Positions 6,261 through 15,313 of a DNA stretch of 31,940 bases are shown piece by piece; position 1 is the first letter of the stretch, and each line of letters begins with the position of its first letter. The position numbers and the translations under genes were made by a program. The stretch covers positions 1 through 31,940 of the IMG/VR virus record IMGVR_UViG_3300030450_001613; one strand, written 5' to 3'. The notes beneath the pieces were generated by a model that ran no database searches, was not told where the DNA came from, and saw nothing but the letters and a program-made list of their open reading frames with translations. This DNA is from a virus.

Positions 6261-8618
6261 TTAACTCATAGAAGTTACAACGCCACTAGATACGGCACCT
6301 GACGCACTTGTTGTAGAATAATTGCCATCAGGGAATGCAGTTACACTTTCTGATTGTCTAGTAAATTCATTTGCACCTTGACAAGTTGTAATTAATAATT
6401 TGTTATAAATAGTTGCACCTACAATACCGCCATCTACACCTGCTGATGTAAAGTTGCAATAATCAACTATCGACTTAACTCTAAATTGCCTAAACGTTCC
6501 AGACGGCCTATCTTGGTGTGACTGCACATCATTTGATGCAAATGTATCAGCTTCACTAGAACTATTAGGGCTAAAATATAATGTAGCACTTGAACTATTA
6601 GCACATCCCCAACTTGTAGATGTACTACCACTATCTGTAAATGTTGGATTATCCGTTCTACCAGATACAACTACAGGTGTTGTTTGTGAATGTAAAGTAG
6701 TACAGCCTTTCAATACCAAATCTTGGCTTATTGAAGTGCTACCGTTTATTGTAGTTGTTATTCTGTAAGTGCTAAATTGTGTGTAATCTGCTGTAAACGT
6801 CCAAACTTTATGTATATTTCCTGGTAATGCAGGCCTTGTTACATCACCGATAACGCCACTTAAACTAGAGCCACTATTGGCATAAATACTTGTTACAGCA
6901 ACACTTGCTAATACTTGTATTGTAGCTGTAGATGTACTAAGCAATAAATTACTTGCACTTGTATTAGGGTTTAAAAAGCTAGTATATCCATAATTGTTAT
7001 ACGTTGGTGATTGGTCTACATTATTAAATCCAAAAGTAGTATTTACAAAAGCATCAAAATCAGGCTCGTTGCTATCTTGTACACTATCACTATCTCTATC
7101 TTCAAATGCCCCTGTATTTCTATTGTATTGTGCAAAGTTTGCATTGTGTACCCTACCGCCTGATGTGTCAAATACAAGTGGATTGTTATCACTTAATGTG
7201 CCTAACATACCTATCGTAAGTGTAGTTAATGGTTGATTTGCAGTCGTTGTACAAACTATATTAGACCCTGCATTAAAATAACCACTCGGGGCAGTTATTG
7301 TTGCACTTAAAGTTCTTGACGTTATTGCATAAACTATACTATCAAAACTTGCAGGGCTTGTGCTGACTAGTGTTCCTACATCAACTGTAGGTGCTGTTAT
7401 AACTCCACCAGAACTAACAGCAAAACCACTTAGCGTAACATCAGAACAGCTAAATGTAGGAGTAGCAACCTGTGTTGCAGTAGTAGTACAAGTAACTGTT
7501 GAGCCAGTATTAAAATAACCTGCTGGCACATTAATAACTACAGACAATGTTCTTGTCGTGTTTGTATCAACAATAGCAAAACTACTAGGTGAACTGCTAG
7601 CAATAGTTCCTGCACTCAAACTAGGCAAAGTTATTACCCCTGCCTGTGATACAGCAAAACCACTTAATGTGACATCACTACAAGTAAATGTAGGAGTCAA
7701 TGGTTGTGTGGCTGTAGTTGTACAAGCAATAGTACTACCTGAATTTAAAAATGTACTGGGTGCTGTTAGATTTACAGTTAATGTCCTTGTTGTATTTGTG
7801 CTTACTATTGCAAAACTCGACGGGCTTGTAGAAGCAATTGTACCGACAGAACTGCTTGGTGCTGTAACTACTCCTGCCTGACTTACTGCAAACCCTGATA
7901 ACGTTGTACTGGTACATTCATAAGTATCTCTTAATTGTGTTGCTGTTGTAGTACAGGTTATTGTGCTACCAGTATTATGATAATTAGCAGGTACAGTGAT
8001 TGTAAGTGTCAAAGTTTGTACTGTATCTGATGTAACTACCGCATAACTGCTAGGGCTTTTTGTAAAGCTACAACTAACACCTGAACTTGTTACTGTTACT
8101 GTAGGGTCTGTAATAACACCTGCATCACTTATAGCAAAACCACTAATTGTTAAATCACTACAAGTCAAACTGGGTGCATTTTGATTAGCTGTTAAAGTAC
8201 ATTCTAAAAAACTACCCTCATTAGCAAAACCTTGTGGTGCAATTAAAGTTGCAACTACACTCCTTTCTGTTGTAGTCGTAACTGTACTAAAACTTGTAGG
8301 GGTATAGCTAACTAACTCAGCTGATGCTAAAGATAAACTCGTGGCACCTGTGTCACTAACTGTGAAAGTCGCACTAACATCACTACAAGTAAAATTAGTA
8401 GCATTAGAATTATTTAATAATACTTGTTGCGTGTTTGTTTGCGTTACAGAATTACTTTTATTTTGCCCTGCTACTACAGAATATTCATTTGTATTTTGAC
8501 CAACTAAAGAACCGATGCCTTGATTTAAAATTAAACCTTTACAGCATTTTTTTCTATATGTGTTATCCTCACATAAACAAGCCCTATTACCCCCAATAGG
8601 TGATGTAGTTCTTTGCAT
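6261..8618 (-). CDS. Large Ig-repeat virion protein with Cys-rich N-terminus
   Basis: 785 aa. The N-terminus has CLCEDNTYRKKCC (14-26) followed by NQGIG, a Cys motif I have the impression of from flavobacterial phage structural proteins. Residues about 76-465 are five Ig-like repeats of roughly 78 aa, each beginning with a TCSD...LSGFAVS...GVI unit and ending in GSxxxCTTTATQ. The C-terminal 320 residues are different, with a D-rich stretch (RDSDSVQDSNEPDFD, about 509-523) that could bind calcium. Ig repeats on phage heads or tails often bind surface glycans weakly. The gene lies directly between protease and scaffold with no spacer, so a head fibre is as likely as a tail protein. Confidence 0.65.
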   Translation of the reverse strand: MQRTTSPIGGNRACLCEDNTYRKKCCKGLILNQGIGSLVGQNTNEYSVVAGQNKSNSVTQTNTQQVLLNNSNATNFTCSDVSATFTVSDTGATSLSLASAELVSYTPTSFSTVTTTTERSVVATLIAPQGFANEGSFLECTLTANQNAPSLTCSDLTISGFAISDAGVITDPTVTVTSSGVSCSFTKSPSSYAVVTSDTVQTLTLTITVPANYHNTGSTITCTTTATQLRDTYECTSTTLSGFAVSQAGVVTAPSSSVGTIASTSPSSFAIVSTNTTRTLTVNLTAPSTFLNSGSTIACTTTATQPLTPTFTCSDVTLSGFAVSQAGVITLPSLSAGTIASSSPSSFAIVDTNTTRTLSVVINVPAGYFNTGSTVTCTTTATQVATPTFSCSDVTLSGFAVSSGGVITAPTVDVGTLVSTSPASFDSIVYAITSRTLSATITAPSGYFNAGSNIVCTTTANQPLTTLTIGMLGTLSDNNPLVFDTSGGRVHNANFAQYNRNTGAFEDRDSDSVQDSNEPDFDAFVNTTFGFNNVDQSPTYNNYGYTSFLNPNTSASNLLLSTSTATIQVLASVAVTSIYANSGSSLSGVIGDVTRPALPGNIHKVWTFTADYTQFSTYRITTTINGSTSISQDLVLKGCTTLHSQTTPVVVSGRTDNPTFTDSGSTSTSWGCANSSSATLYFSPNSSSEADTFASNDVQSHQDRPSGTFRQFRVKSIVDYCNFTSAGVDGGIVGATIYNKLLITTCQGANEFTRQSESVTAFPDGNYSTTSASGAVSSGVVTSMS
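7224..8393 (-). repeat. Five tandem Ig-like repeats (about 234 bp each)
   Basis: The conserved cysteines at residues 78, 153, 235, 313 and 391 mark repeats spaced 75-82 codons apart. Repeats 3, 4 and 5 are the most alike, with nearly the same GFAVSxAGVIT, SPSSFAIV and NTTRTL segments. The same unit occurs once in the 201-aa protein at 15314-15919. Confidence 0.75.
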
Positions 8619-10211
8619 TTATTTTGGTTTTTTTGGATGTTTACTAGGTAATAAATCAAAATCGCCAGTATATTTTTTATTTTGAGGCCTGCCGTTTTTA
8701 ACTAAATATAAAAAAGCATTAACCCTAGCTTGCGCCCATTGACTAGCACTACTAACTTTTCGTGAATGGCCTACATTAAAAGCACCTAAACCTCTTTGAT
8801 AAACAGCCCTTAACATACCAACAGTTACGCCATATCCTAATTTTTTCTTGTATCTTTCGTTAAAATCATCACTTTTTTTTTGCAATATTTCGTTGTCTCT
8901 TTTAGATACTTTTGCACTTCTTGTATTACCTGCATCACCTTTTGCTGTTCCTTGCCCTTTTGGGTTTCTATTTGGGCCACCTCTGGGTGCTTTAGGCGAT
9001 TTTACAATACCACCTCGTGGACCAATTTTAGCTGCTTTAACGCACTTATGTTTTTTGTAATCTTTTTTATATCCTTTAGGGCATTTATATTTTTTAAATT
9101 CTTCTACACTCATATTGTGTTTTTCACAGGGCATATACCATTTTTTACCCTCTAATTCGTGTATATGAAAACCATTACAACCCATATCATTACTTGCTTT
9201 CATAGCCGCATCAACTGTACTATATGCTAAACGATTATCAATTATGGCAATTTTATCGTTTATAATTTTTGTGATAGAATCTTCTTGTAACTGATTTAAA
9301 TCTCTAAGTTTTTTTCTAGCCCATCTTTTTCCTGCTAAACCACCCCATAATAAATATGAAATAGTTCCACAAGCATCAGATTTATCAGGGTCATAATAAG
9401 TTTCAGCCCTACTTAAATAACTGTACATTCTTTTAATTGTGTCCACAGTAACTTTACCGCCCTTTGCTAAAGTTGCTGCCCTAACTTTACCTACCTGTGT
9501 AGCACATTTATTTTTAACTTTTGCATTTAAATCAATACCCTTTTGTGCATTATTAGAAACTGCATCAGGGTAATCGTTATAACTTTGCAAAGTAATTTTA
9601 TCGCCTGTTATAATTGCTTTTAACTGCTCAACAATATGTTTTTTTTCTTCTTCTTCAATTACACTTAGCTCATCTTTAACGCCTTTTTCTTGTGGTTTTT
9701 CAAATTTATCTGCAAAATACCCCTCTATACTAAAACCTTTTACAGCACCCGTTTTTACAAACTCATTCCAAACTTTATCAGAATTAACTTTAACAGCACC
9801 TACCCAAGTGCCTAGCGGTAAATCCATATCATACATTCTACTTTTATCGTGTACTTTATCTTCAACAATCCAACTTTCTACAAGGGTTAGACCTTTAAGT
9901 GTATGTTGGTGTTCAAGTGTTGCATTATTTTGATTACCTGCGCTTAGAAACTTTTGACTTGCAGTTTTGACTGTATCACGACTGAAATAAATATAATATT
10001 CTTGGTCTTTTGTTTTACGATAAATCGGTTTGTTCGGCACAAGTAAAGCACCAACTAACAAGCGTTGCTCTTTATCGATTTCAGCTAATTTAAATTCTTT
10101 ATCTTTTAAAGCGACAAAATCTTCTTGTATTGCGGGTGATTCTACGAGTGATATCGCTTCAATCCCGTTAAGCTCATCATTTTCATCAATGATTAATTCT
10201 ACTATTTTCAT
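8619..10211 (-). CDS. Prohead protease (XkdF/S78-2-like) fused to accessory domains
   Basis: 530 aa, much longer than a stand-alone prohead protease (about 200 aa). Residues 1 to about 172 are protease-like: GIEAISLVESPAI near 17-29, ATLEHQHT with H101/H103, GTWVGAVKV, and KGFSIEGYF with candidate nucleophile S161. Residues about 208-303 form a second domain with C235 and C281 and an LWGGLAGKRWARKKL end. About 328-392 hold Cys/His clusters (CNGFHIHE, PCEKH, KYKCPKGYKK, KHKCV). Residues about 440-522 match a DUF5824-like domain (RGLGAFNVGHS...QWAQARVNAFL). Prohead proteases cut scaffold and capsid during maturation. Five-prime placement before scaffold and capsid fits; the roles of the added domains are unknown. 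Confidence 0.75.
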   Translation of the reverse strand: MKIVELIIDENDELNGIEAISLVESPAIQEDFVALKDKEFKLAEIDKEQRLLVGALLVPNKPIYRKTKDQEYYIYFSRDTVKTASQKFLSAGNQNNATLEHQHTLKGLTLVESWIVEDKVHDKSRMYDMDLPLGTWVGAVKVNSDKVWNEFVKTGAVKGFSIEGYFADKFEKPQEKGVKDELSVIEEEEKKHIVEQLKAIITGDKITLQSYNDYPDAVSNNAQKGIDLNAKVKNKCATQVGKVRAATLAKGGKVTVDTIKRMYSYLSRAETYYDPDKSDACGTISYLLWGGLAGKRWARKKLRDLNQLQEDSITKIINDKIAIIDNRLAYSTVDAAMKASNDMGCNGFHIHELEGKKWYMPCEKHNMSVEEFKKYKCPKGYKKDYKKHKCVKAAKIGPRGGIVKSPKAPRGGPNRNPKGQGTAKGDAGNTRSAKVSKRDNEILQKKSDDFNERYKKKLGYGVTVGMLRAVYQRGLGAFNVGHSRKVSSASQWAQARVNAFLYLVKNGRPQNKKYTGDFDLLPSKHPKKPK

Positions 10212-10215
10212 ATCT

Positions 10216-10225
10216 ATATAACGTT
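10216..10225 (-). promoter_or_regulatory. AACGTTATAT start-proximal motif (protease)
   Basis: Minus-strand AACGTTATAT, 4 bases before the protease ATG at 10211, in the 17-base gap after the tape-measure stop. It could begin the protease-scaffold-capsid transcript that ends at the terminator at 4622-4660. Confidence 0.55.
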
Positions 10226-10228
10226 AAA

Positions 10229-11860
10229 TTATCCAATACTTGCTGATTCTATAATATTTCTGTCTAATGCTTGTGCTGTACTGACATCATCTGAAACTAC
10301 AAACGCCTTAACTGGTTGCTGTTGTTGCCCTGCTAGTGTTTCTGCTAATTGGTTTTCTGGTGCTTGGCCAACTACATTAAATGCAGGTGGTGTACTAGCA
10401 ACTGTTGGTGCTGAAACGCTTGGCGTACTTCCTCCTCCGCCAGCACCCATACTTTGTGATGCTTGTTTTGCTTTGCTAATAGCTTTGACCATACTAAGTG
10501 CTGTTGCCGCTGCTTGTCCAACTGCTATTGCGGCAGGTATACTATTTAAAGGTGGCGGTGCTGATGCAAATGCTTTACCAATACCTTTAACACCATCAGA
10601 TGCCGATTCTGTTGCATTCATACTGACTCGTGCTATCGCAGCTTGTGCATTTATTATTTGTTCTTTTAAAATTAGTGACTGTTTTGCTAAAAATAATGCT
10701 TTACCTATTGCTGTTTCTTCCCCTACAATAGACATATACAAATCAAAGGTTTGGTTTCTAGCATCTCTAATTGCTTGTTCATTTGCTGCAGCTTCTTCTG
10801 CTTTAGTTCTTTCTAAATCAATACCCTCTTGTATTAAAGCATTTTCGTTAATTAATTGTTCTGACCTAAAACCTGTTACAGTAGCTTCAACATCAGCGAG
10901 TTCCATTTTGGCATTAATTAAAGCAATTCTATTTTCATCACTTTTATTCAAATCAAAATTTGCTTGTGCCGCATCAAGTGTTGCTTGTGCATTAGCTTTC
11001 ATTTTTTCTTCTTGTTTATCTAATATCTCACCTAGTTTTTGGTTTGCTTTTATTCTGTCTGCTATACTTGCAGTTGTGTCGTCTCTAAGTTGTCTTTGTT
11101 TTTCTGCTTGTTTATCAAAAGTCTGTAATAATAATGCGTTTTCTGCTGCTGCAACTTCTGCTGCTTTATTTGACTCTGTTTGTGCTTCTGCTTGTTTTAT
11201 TACACTTTTTGTATATTCTTTTACACTTTTAATTGTTTTTTGTATAGTCTTGTCAACCTCAGCTGTTTCCTCTTTGCTACCTACAATACTTTGTCCTAAA
11301 TCTACAAATGCTGCTTTTGCTGTATCAGCAGCACCTGCAAAATCTAATTTAAATAATTTAACTACAGAACTAGCTAATCCACCTAAACCAGATATAACAT
11401 TTTTAATTCTTGTTACTAACTCAACACCTATCGTATAAGAAAAATCTTTGACTGCTTTTAAAGTACCTGACCCAAAAATATTGTCAAAAAAACCAGATAT
11501 TTTATTACCACTTCCTAAAACTAAATTTATAAAATCATTGAAAGCAATATTTAGTGCATTATTTGCAGTTGTAAAAAAATCAATAGCTGTTTGATTTCTT
11601 GTAAGAACGTCTGCTAATTTAGCAAATGCAGCAATAGCTAATCCAATACCAGCATTTTTAAGTGCATTACCAAAGGCCTTAGTTGCTTTACCTAAACCAG
11701 TCATACCTTTACTTAATGACCTAGTAAATAAAGTGCCTTTTTGTTTATTTTTATCGGTTTCTTTACCTGTTTCTTTTAACTTTTTATTTAGTGCATCTAC
11801 AGCTTTCTGTGCATCTTTTGTTAAAAGTTCTAATTCTGCTTGTATTGTTTTCTTTGCCAT
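10229..11860 (-). CDS. Tail tape measure protein
   Basis: 543 aa. The N-terminus is helical (ELELLTKDAQKAVDALNKKLKE), followed by a hydrophobic Gly/Ala segment near 60-85 (GNALKNAGIGLAIAAFAKLA), long coiled coils rich in Ala, Glu and Lys (about 195-365), and a C-terminus ending SDDVSTAQALDRNIIESASIG. That C-terminal signature is common in Bacteroidota phage tape measures. The protein sets tail length; at about 0.15 nm per residue the tail would be near 80 nm, short for a siphovirus. Its start overlaps a 53-aa gene by 31 bases. Confidence 0.8.
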   Translation of the reverse strand: MAKKTIQAELELLTKDAQKAVDALNKKLKETGKETDKNKQKGTLFTRSLSKGMTGLGKATKAFGNALKNAGIGLAIAAFAKLADVLTRNQTAIDFFTTANNALNIAFNDFINLVLGSGNKISGFFDNIFGSGTLKAVKDFSYTIGVELVTRIKNVISGLGGLASSVVKLFKLDFAGAADTAKAAFVDLGQSIVGSKEETAEVDKTIQKTIKSVKEYTKSVIKQAEAQTESNKAAEVAAAENALLLQTFDKQAEKQRQLRDDTTASIADRIKANQKLGEILDKQEEKMKANAQATLDAAQANFDLNKSDENRIALINAKMELADVEATVTGFRSEQLINENALIQEGIDLERTKAEEAAANEQAIRDARNQTFDLYMSIVGEETAIGKALFLAKQSLILKEQIINAQAAIARVSMNATESASDGVKGIGKAFASAPPPLNSIPAAIAVGQAAATALSMVKAISKAKQASQSMGAGGGGSTPSVSAPTVASTPPAFNVVGQAPENQLAETLAGQQQQPVKAFVVSDDVSTAQALDRNIIESASIG

Positions 11861-11991
11861 TTTAAATCACGTTTAAATTTTTTATATGCTTCTTTCAAAT
11901 TTTTTGGGTAAGCATATTTACCCTTTGCTATTTTTATATTTTCTGTTTCATCATCAAACACTTGCAATAAATCTATAATTGTTCTAATCAT
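11830..11991 (-). CDS. 53-aa protein upstream of tape measure
   Basis: 53 aa, starting MIRTIIDLLQVFDDETENIK, basic at the C-terminus. The ATG overlaps the stop of the 751-aa tail gene (TAATG), and the end overlaps the tape-measure start by 31 bases. This coupling and its place just before the tape measure suggest a tail-assembly role, but no family is recognised. Confidence 0.6.
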   Translation of the reverse strand: MIRTIIDLLQVFDDETENIKIAKGKYAYPKNLKEAYKKFKRDLKWQRKQYKQN

Positions 11992-14246
11992 TAGTTTGCA
12001 TCTATTGTTTGTTCTACTGTATCTGTTGTTAATTTAGTGCTATCTATTGTTATAAATGGTTTACTTATTAAATCGCCTAAATGTTTAACGCTATCTACAA
12101 CAGTAAAGTCCTCAACTTCATTTATAAGTTCTAAATCACTTACGCCAGTTGTAAAATTAGTTTTTAAACTATTTATTTTAAATATTGTGTCAAACGCTAT
12201 TAACTTATCTGCTAAACTTAAATTTAAAATTATCCTTAAAGGTAAGTATGCTTTGACTTTATACAATCTTGACCTCACATTAAATATGCCTGTTATATAT
12301 GTTTTGTAATATGTTTCAAACAAACTACTACTAAAAGGGTTTAAAAAATATTCATTAACCTCAGCACCAAAATTTATAGTTTGTGAACTTGTAAGACCTA
12401 CGCTATTAGATGGTATATAATAATTTGTTATTGAACTTTGTACACTAGAACTTGTAAGCACACTTATTGCTGTACCACCAGTAACCCTTACAGGGTAAAA
12501 TAATAATGGCTCGCCAAGATAGGCCTGTTGATTGTCATCAACGTGCCATCCAAATTGTGCTGTTGTAATATCTGTATTACTAGTATTTGCATCTAATAGT
12601 CTTTCAAACTTCATATGCTCAAAAGGTAACTCAACTTTAAATTCTTTACCCTCAACTTTTTCATCTCCACTAAATTTTAAAGACCCCCACTCTAAACCAA
12701 ATCTTTCATTATGGTCGTCTGCTAAAAATGTTTTAGTGCCTTTATATTTAAAATTAATTTTAGCAAAAGGCAATACATTTTCTACAGTTGTAGTTTGTGT
12801 ATCTAAATATTCTGTTATATCATAATTAGTTGTGCTGTTTGCATAAAACTCATCTAAAGTTTGTACAACTATTGTATTGGTATTATTTTGATATGCAATT
12901 AAATTAAACATTTTAAATAAAGCTGTGAGAAAATCAATAACAGTTATTTTTGGTAACTGTGCATTTGTTGAAAATTCTGCTTCTGTAGTTATTGTTACAT
13001 TACCATCAACTGTTGCACTTCTAGTATTTGACCCTAAGAATTTTTTTACTGTTTCTTTTAATTTAAGTAAAATATTATATGTGCTTGAAACATCACAACT
13101 GATACTTAATGTGTATTCACCTGCATCAGCATTTAAAAATCCTGTATCAAAAGCAACAAAAGAACCCCCTACAGATGTGTGATTTAAGTCTGTTTGTTTA
13201 ACTGTTTGTCTATAATGTTCTTCACCATCTTTTTCTATAATCAAATCAAAACTAGAACTAATTGCACCCGATGGCGTTACAATTATAGCGTGTGAAATTT
13301 TAACATTTTTAGTATTTTTTGGTTGCCTAATAACCCAGTAACTACTTTTTACATTGGGTTTCCAAAAAAGTCTATCTGCATTATTTGCGCCAGATAAATT
13401 ATGCCAGTTTTTACATTGTTGCCTTATACTATCATCTTCAAGCACTCCACCTTTTTTTCGGTGTAACCATAAATATAAATTATAGAAAGGTAAATTATCT
13501 TTGTTAAAAAAATCTCTGCTAAATTTAATGTTTTGTGAATAACCTTTATCTGTGTTGTATTTATCTTCGATAGCTTTTATAATTGCATATACTCTTAATG
13601 CAGGTTTTAATTGTTCAAATGGTACACCTTGCACAACAGAACTACTTACAAAAAGATTTTTACTACCTGCTGAGTTTACGCTACTATCATAAGTTAATCT
13701 TTCTGTATGTGTTATAAGTGGTACAACTAATACATCTTCATATTGTTCATTTTGCCCATTGACATTAACAGTTTTGTCAATGCCATTTTGTAAAGCATCT
13801 ATTACATTTGCAGCATTATATTCAAAACTGAAATTACTTAAATAAGAAAGTGAGCCAATTAAATCTTCACCAAAAAAATCCTTCATATTTATAGCTTCAC
13901 CAAAAAATGTTAAATTGTAGGTATGTGGTTTATTACCTATTAGTTTAACTGTTTCCAGTTTTACTTTGCCTTTTTTAAATAACTGATGATTTAAATATAA
14001 TTGTGCTTCTTTTTTTTGTCTAGATGTAAAGCCATCAATCTCATATCTATAAAAATGTTTAAATAATTTATTATTATTTTTACTGGCGGGTACAGCAAAT
14101 GTTTTACTAAAATCTGTAAATATTTTAGATATATCTTTAATGTTTTGTAAAGTTTGTGTAAGTGTAACGGATTCATCTTTAAACATCTCAACTTCTGTTA
14201 GTGTACCCCCCTCATCCGCAATAAATAAATTTAATCTTAATGGCAT
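11991..14246 (-). CDS. Large tail / baseplate protein
   Basis: 751 aa. The N-terminus has the LFIADEGG...LTQTLQNIKDISKIFTDF...FAVPASKNNNKLFKHFY region (about 6-67), followed by KKGKVKLETVKL and MKDFFGEDLIGSL segments. I associate this pattern with a large tail-tip family of flavobacterial phages found near the tape measure. The rest is beta-rich, with a domain near 500-540 (NFKYKGTKTFLADDHNERFG). Likely a distal-tail or hub component; no enzymatic motif is visible. It begins one base inside the stop of the preceding gene. Confidence 0.65.
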   Translation of the reverse strand: MPLRLNLFIADEGGTLTEVEMFKDESVTLTQTLQNIKDISKIFTDFSKTFAVPASKNNNKLFKHFYRYEIDGFTSRQKKEAQLYLNHQLFKKGKVKLETVKLIGNKPHTYNLTFFGEAINMKDFFGEDLIGSLSYLSNFSFEYNAANVIDALQNGIDKTVNVNGQNEQYEDVLVVPLITHTERLTYDSSVNSAGSKNLFVSSSVVQGVPFEQLKPALRVYAIIKAIEDKYNTDKGYSQNIKFSRDFFNKDNLPFYNLYLWLHRKKGGVLEDDSIRQQCKNWHNLSGANNADRLFWKPNVKSSYWVIRQPKNTKNVKISHAIIVTPSGAISSSFDLIIEKDGEEHYRQTVKQTDLNHTSVGGSFVAFDTGFLNADAGEYTLSISCDVSSTYNILLKLKETVKKFLGSNTRSATVDGNVTITTEAEFSTNAQLPKITVIDFLTALFKMFNLIAYQNNTNTIVVQTLDEFYANSTTNYDITEYLDTQTTTVENVLPFAKINFKYKGTKTFLADDHNERFGLEWGSLKFSGDEKVEGKEFKVELPFEHMKFERLLDANTSNTDITTAQFGWHVDDNQQAYLGEPLLFYPVRVTGGTAISVLTSSSVQSSITNYYIPSNSVGLTSSQTINFGAEVNEYFLNPFSSSLFETYYKTYITGIFNVRSRLYKVKAYLPLRIILNLSLADKLIAFDTIFKINSLKTNFTTGVSDLELINEVEDFTVVDSVKHLGDLISKPFITIDSTKLTTDTVEQTIDAN

Positions 14247-15244
14247 TATCTTACATTATTAATTTTATCAAAAGCAAATTCAAATCTAATCTCGTGATTA
14301 ATTAGCTTGTCATTTAAACTTGTTTTAAAAGTCATATCCATACTTTTACATAATACTGGTAGAGTTTTATTTTCAAATCTAATCCAAATATGTTCACTAA
14401 TTAAAAGTTCTTCAACAGCTAAATTAAAATCTTCATTTACATATCCTGTGTTTAGAACTAAACTTGTTTTAGCTTCTGTATTATATCTTTGTTTTTGACC
14501 TTTATAAGTTGCATAAGTAACTGTTGAATTATCTATTGTATTAGTTTTGAAAACCTCATCAGTTACAGCCATCCTCTCTGTAGTCTTTTTATAAAAATAT
14601 ATGTCTTGATATGCACCATATTTGTTTACAAATGTTACTTTATATACTGTATGTTTTGGCTCACATACATTGACAATAGTTACAGTTTTGTCAAGCGTTG
14701 AATCATTAGTGTCATAAATTTGTATAGTGCTACTATTAGCAGGTATTGTAATATATTGTATTTTTTGGTTACTATTACCATTGTCAGTTATTTGTGTTGT
14801 AACGCCATCTATAATAACTTTGCCTACACCTTCTGCCAAAATTGGAAACCTACCTGCTGTATCTTCTGGTAAATAAAAAGTGCTGTTGCTAAATAAAGCA
14901 TTATCTGATAATTGAGGATTTATACCATCTTCAAAATAACCATATCCATCAAGTGCCAAAAAACTTTGTGTTACTGGTGAACCTGTTGTAAACTCACTAT
15001 CATTGCTTGCAGTTTCATAAAGTTTAGTTATACAAGTTACCCAAGCAGTTACACTAGCATAGTCATCATTAAATGAATGTGTTAGATAATCTCTCACTAA
15101 CTCGCCTATCTCAAATAAGACGTTAGCTTGTGTAGATATTTTAGTTTTTTCTAAACTGTATCTAAGATTCGATGCACTAGGTGTACTGGTAACTGTACCT
15201 GTATAAATGTATATTTGTAGTGCTGCTTTATGTAGTGTTGGCAT
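14246..15244 (-). CDS. Tail protein, body of an N-terminally split gene
   Basis: 332 aa, starting MPTLHKAALQIYIYTGTVTS. The first half has YSLEKTKI...VLFEIGELVRDYL (about 28-54) and the second half is beta-rich. Proteins of this kind in flavobacterial phages normally begin with an INARSP-type N-terminus that runs directly into such a KIYIYTG segment. Here that N-terminus is coded separately, 11 bases upstream and in another frame (15256-15312). The gene is therefore either truncated and restarted at this ATG or split. Tail-tip assembly is the likely role, judged from the 751-aa tail protein next to it. Confidence 0.6.
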   Translation of the reverse strand: MPTLHKAALQIYIYTGTVTSTPSASNLRYSLEKTKISTQANVLFEIGELVRDYLTHSFNDDYASVTAWVTCITKLYETASNDSEFTTGSPVTQSFLALDGYGYFEDGINPQLSDNALFSNSTFYLPEDTAGRFPILAEGVGKVIIDGVTTQITDNGNSNQKIQYITIPANSSTIQIYDTNDSTLDKTVTIVNVCEPKHTVYKVTFVNKYGAYQDIYFYKKTTERMAVTDEVFKTNTIDNSTVTYATYKGQKQRYNTEAKTSLVLNTGYVNEDFNLAVEELLISEHIWIRFENKTLPVLCKSMDMTFKTSLNDKLINHEIRFEFAFDKINNVR

Positions 15245-15255
15245 ATCTTTTTATT

Positions 15256-15312
15256 TTATGTTCCTGTAAATTGCAAAAAAAATGGACTTCTTGCGTTTAT
15301 TCTATTACTCAT
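15256..15312 (-). CDS. 18-aa micro-ORF: detached N-terminus of the tail protein
   Basis: It codes for 18 aa, MSNRINARSPFFLQFTGT, then TAA. The INARSPFF motif matches the typical N-terminus of the protein coded just downstream, and the upstream protein also starts with a related motif (MSDLIFARSPY). It begins 1 base after the previous stop codon. Joining it to the downstream gene would need both readthrough and a frameshift, so it is a truncated remnant, a separate peptide or an assembly error. Confidence 0.5.
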   Translation of the reverse strand: MSNRINARSPFFLQFTGT

Positions 15313-15313
15313 A

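Noticed and set aside
7558-7881. Plus-strand ORFs opposite the Ig-repeat gene (also near 6994-7236)
   Set aside because: They mirror the repeats on the minus strand and have no start context or known motif.
10473-11438. Long plus-strand ORF opposite the tape measure (321 codons)
   Set aside because: The tape-measure protein is clear on the minus strand; the antisense frame is Ala/Ser/Leu/Cys-rich nonsense expected opposite Ala- and Thr-rich coiled coil. No other plus-strand gene exists.
13534-13542. TGTGAATAA (DnaA-box complement)
   Set aside because: It is inside a tail gene; a single 9-base match in DNA this AT-rich is expected by chance.
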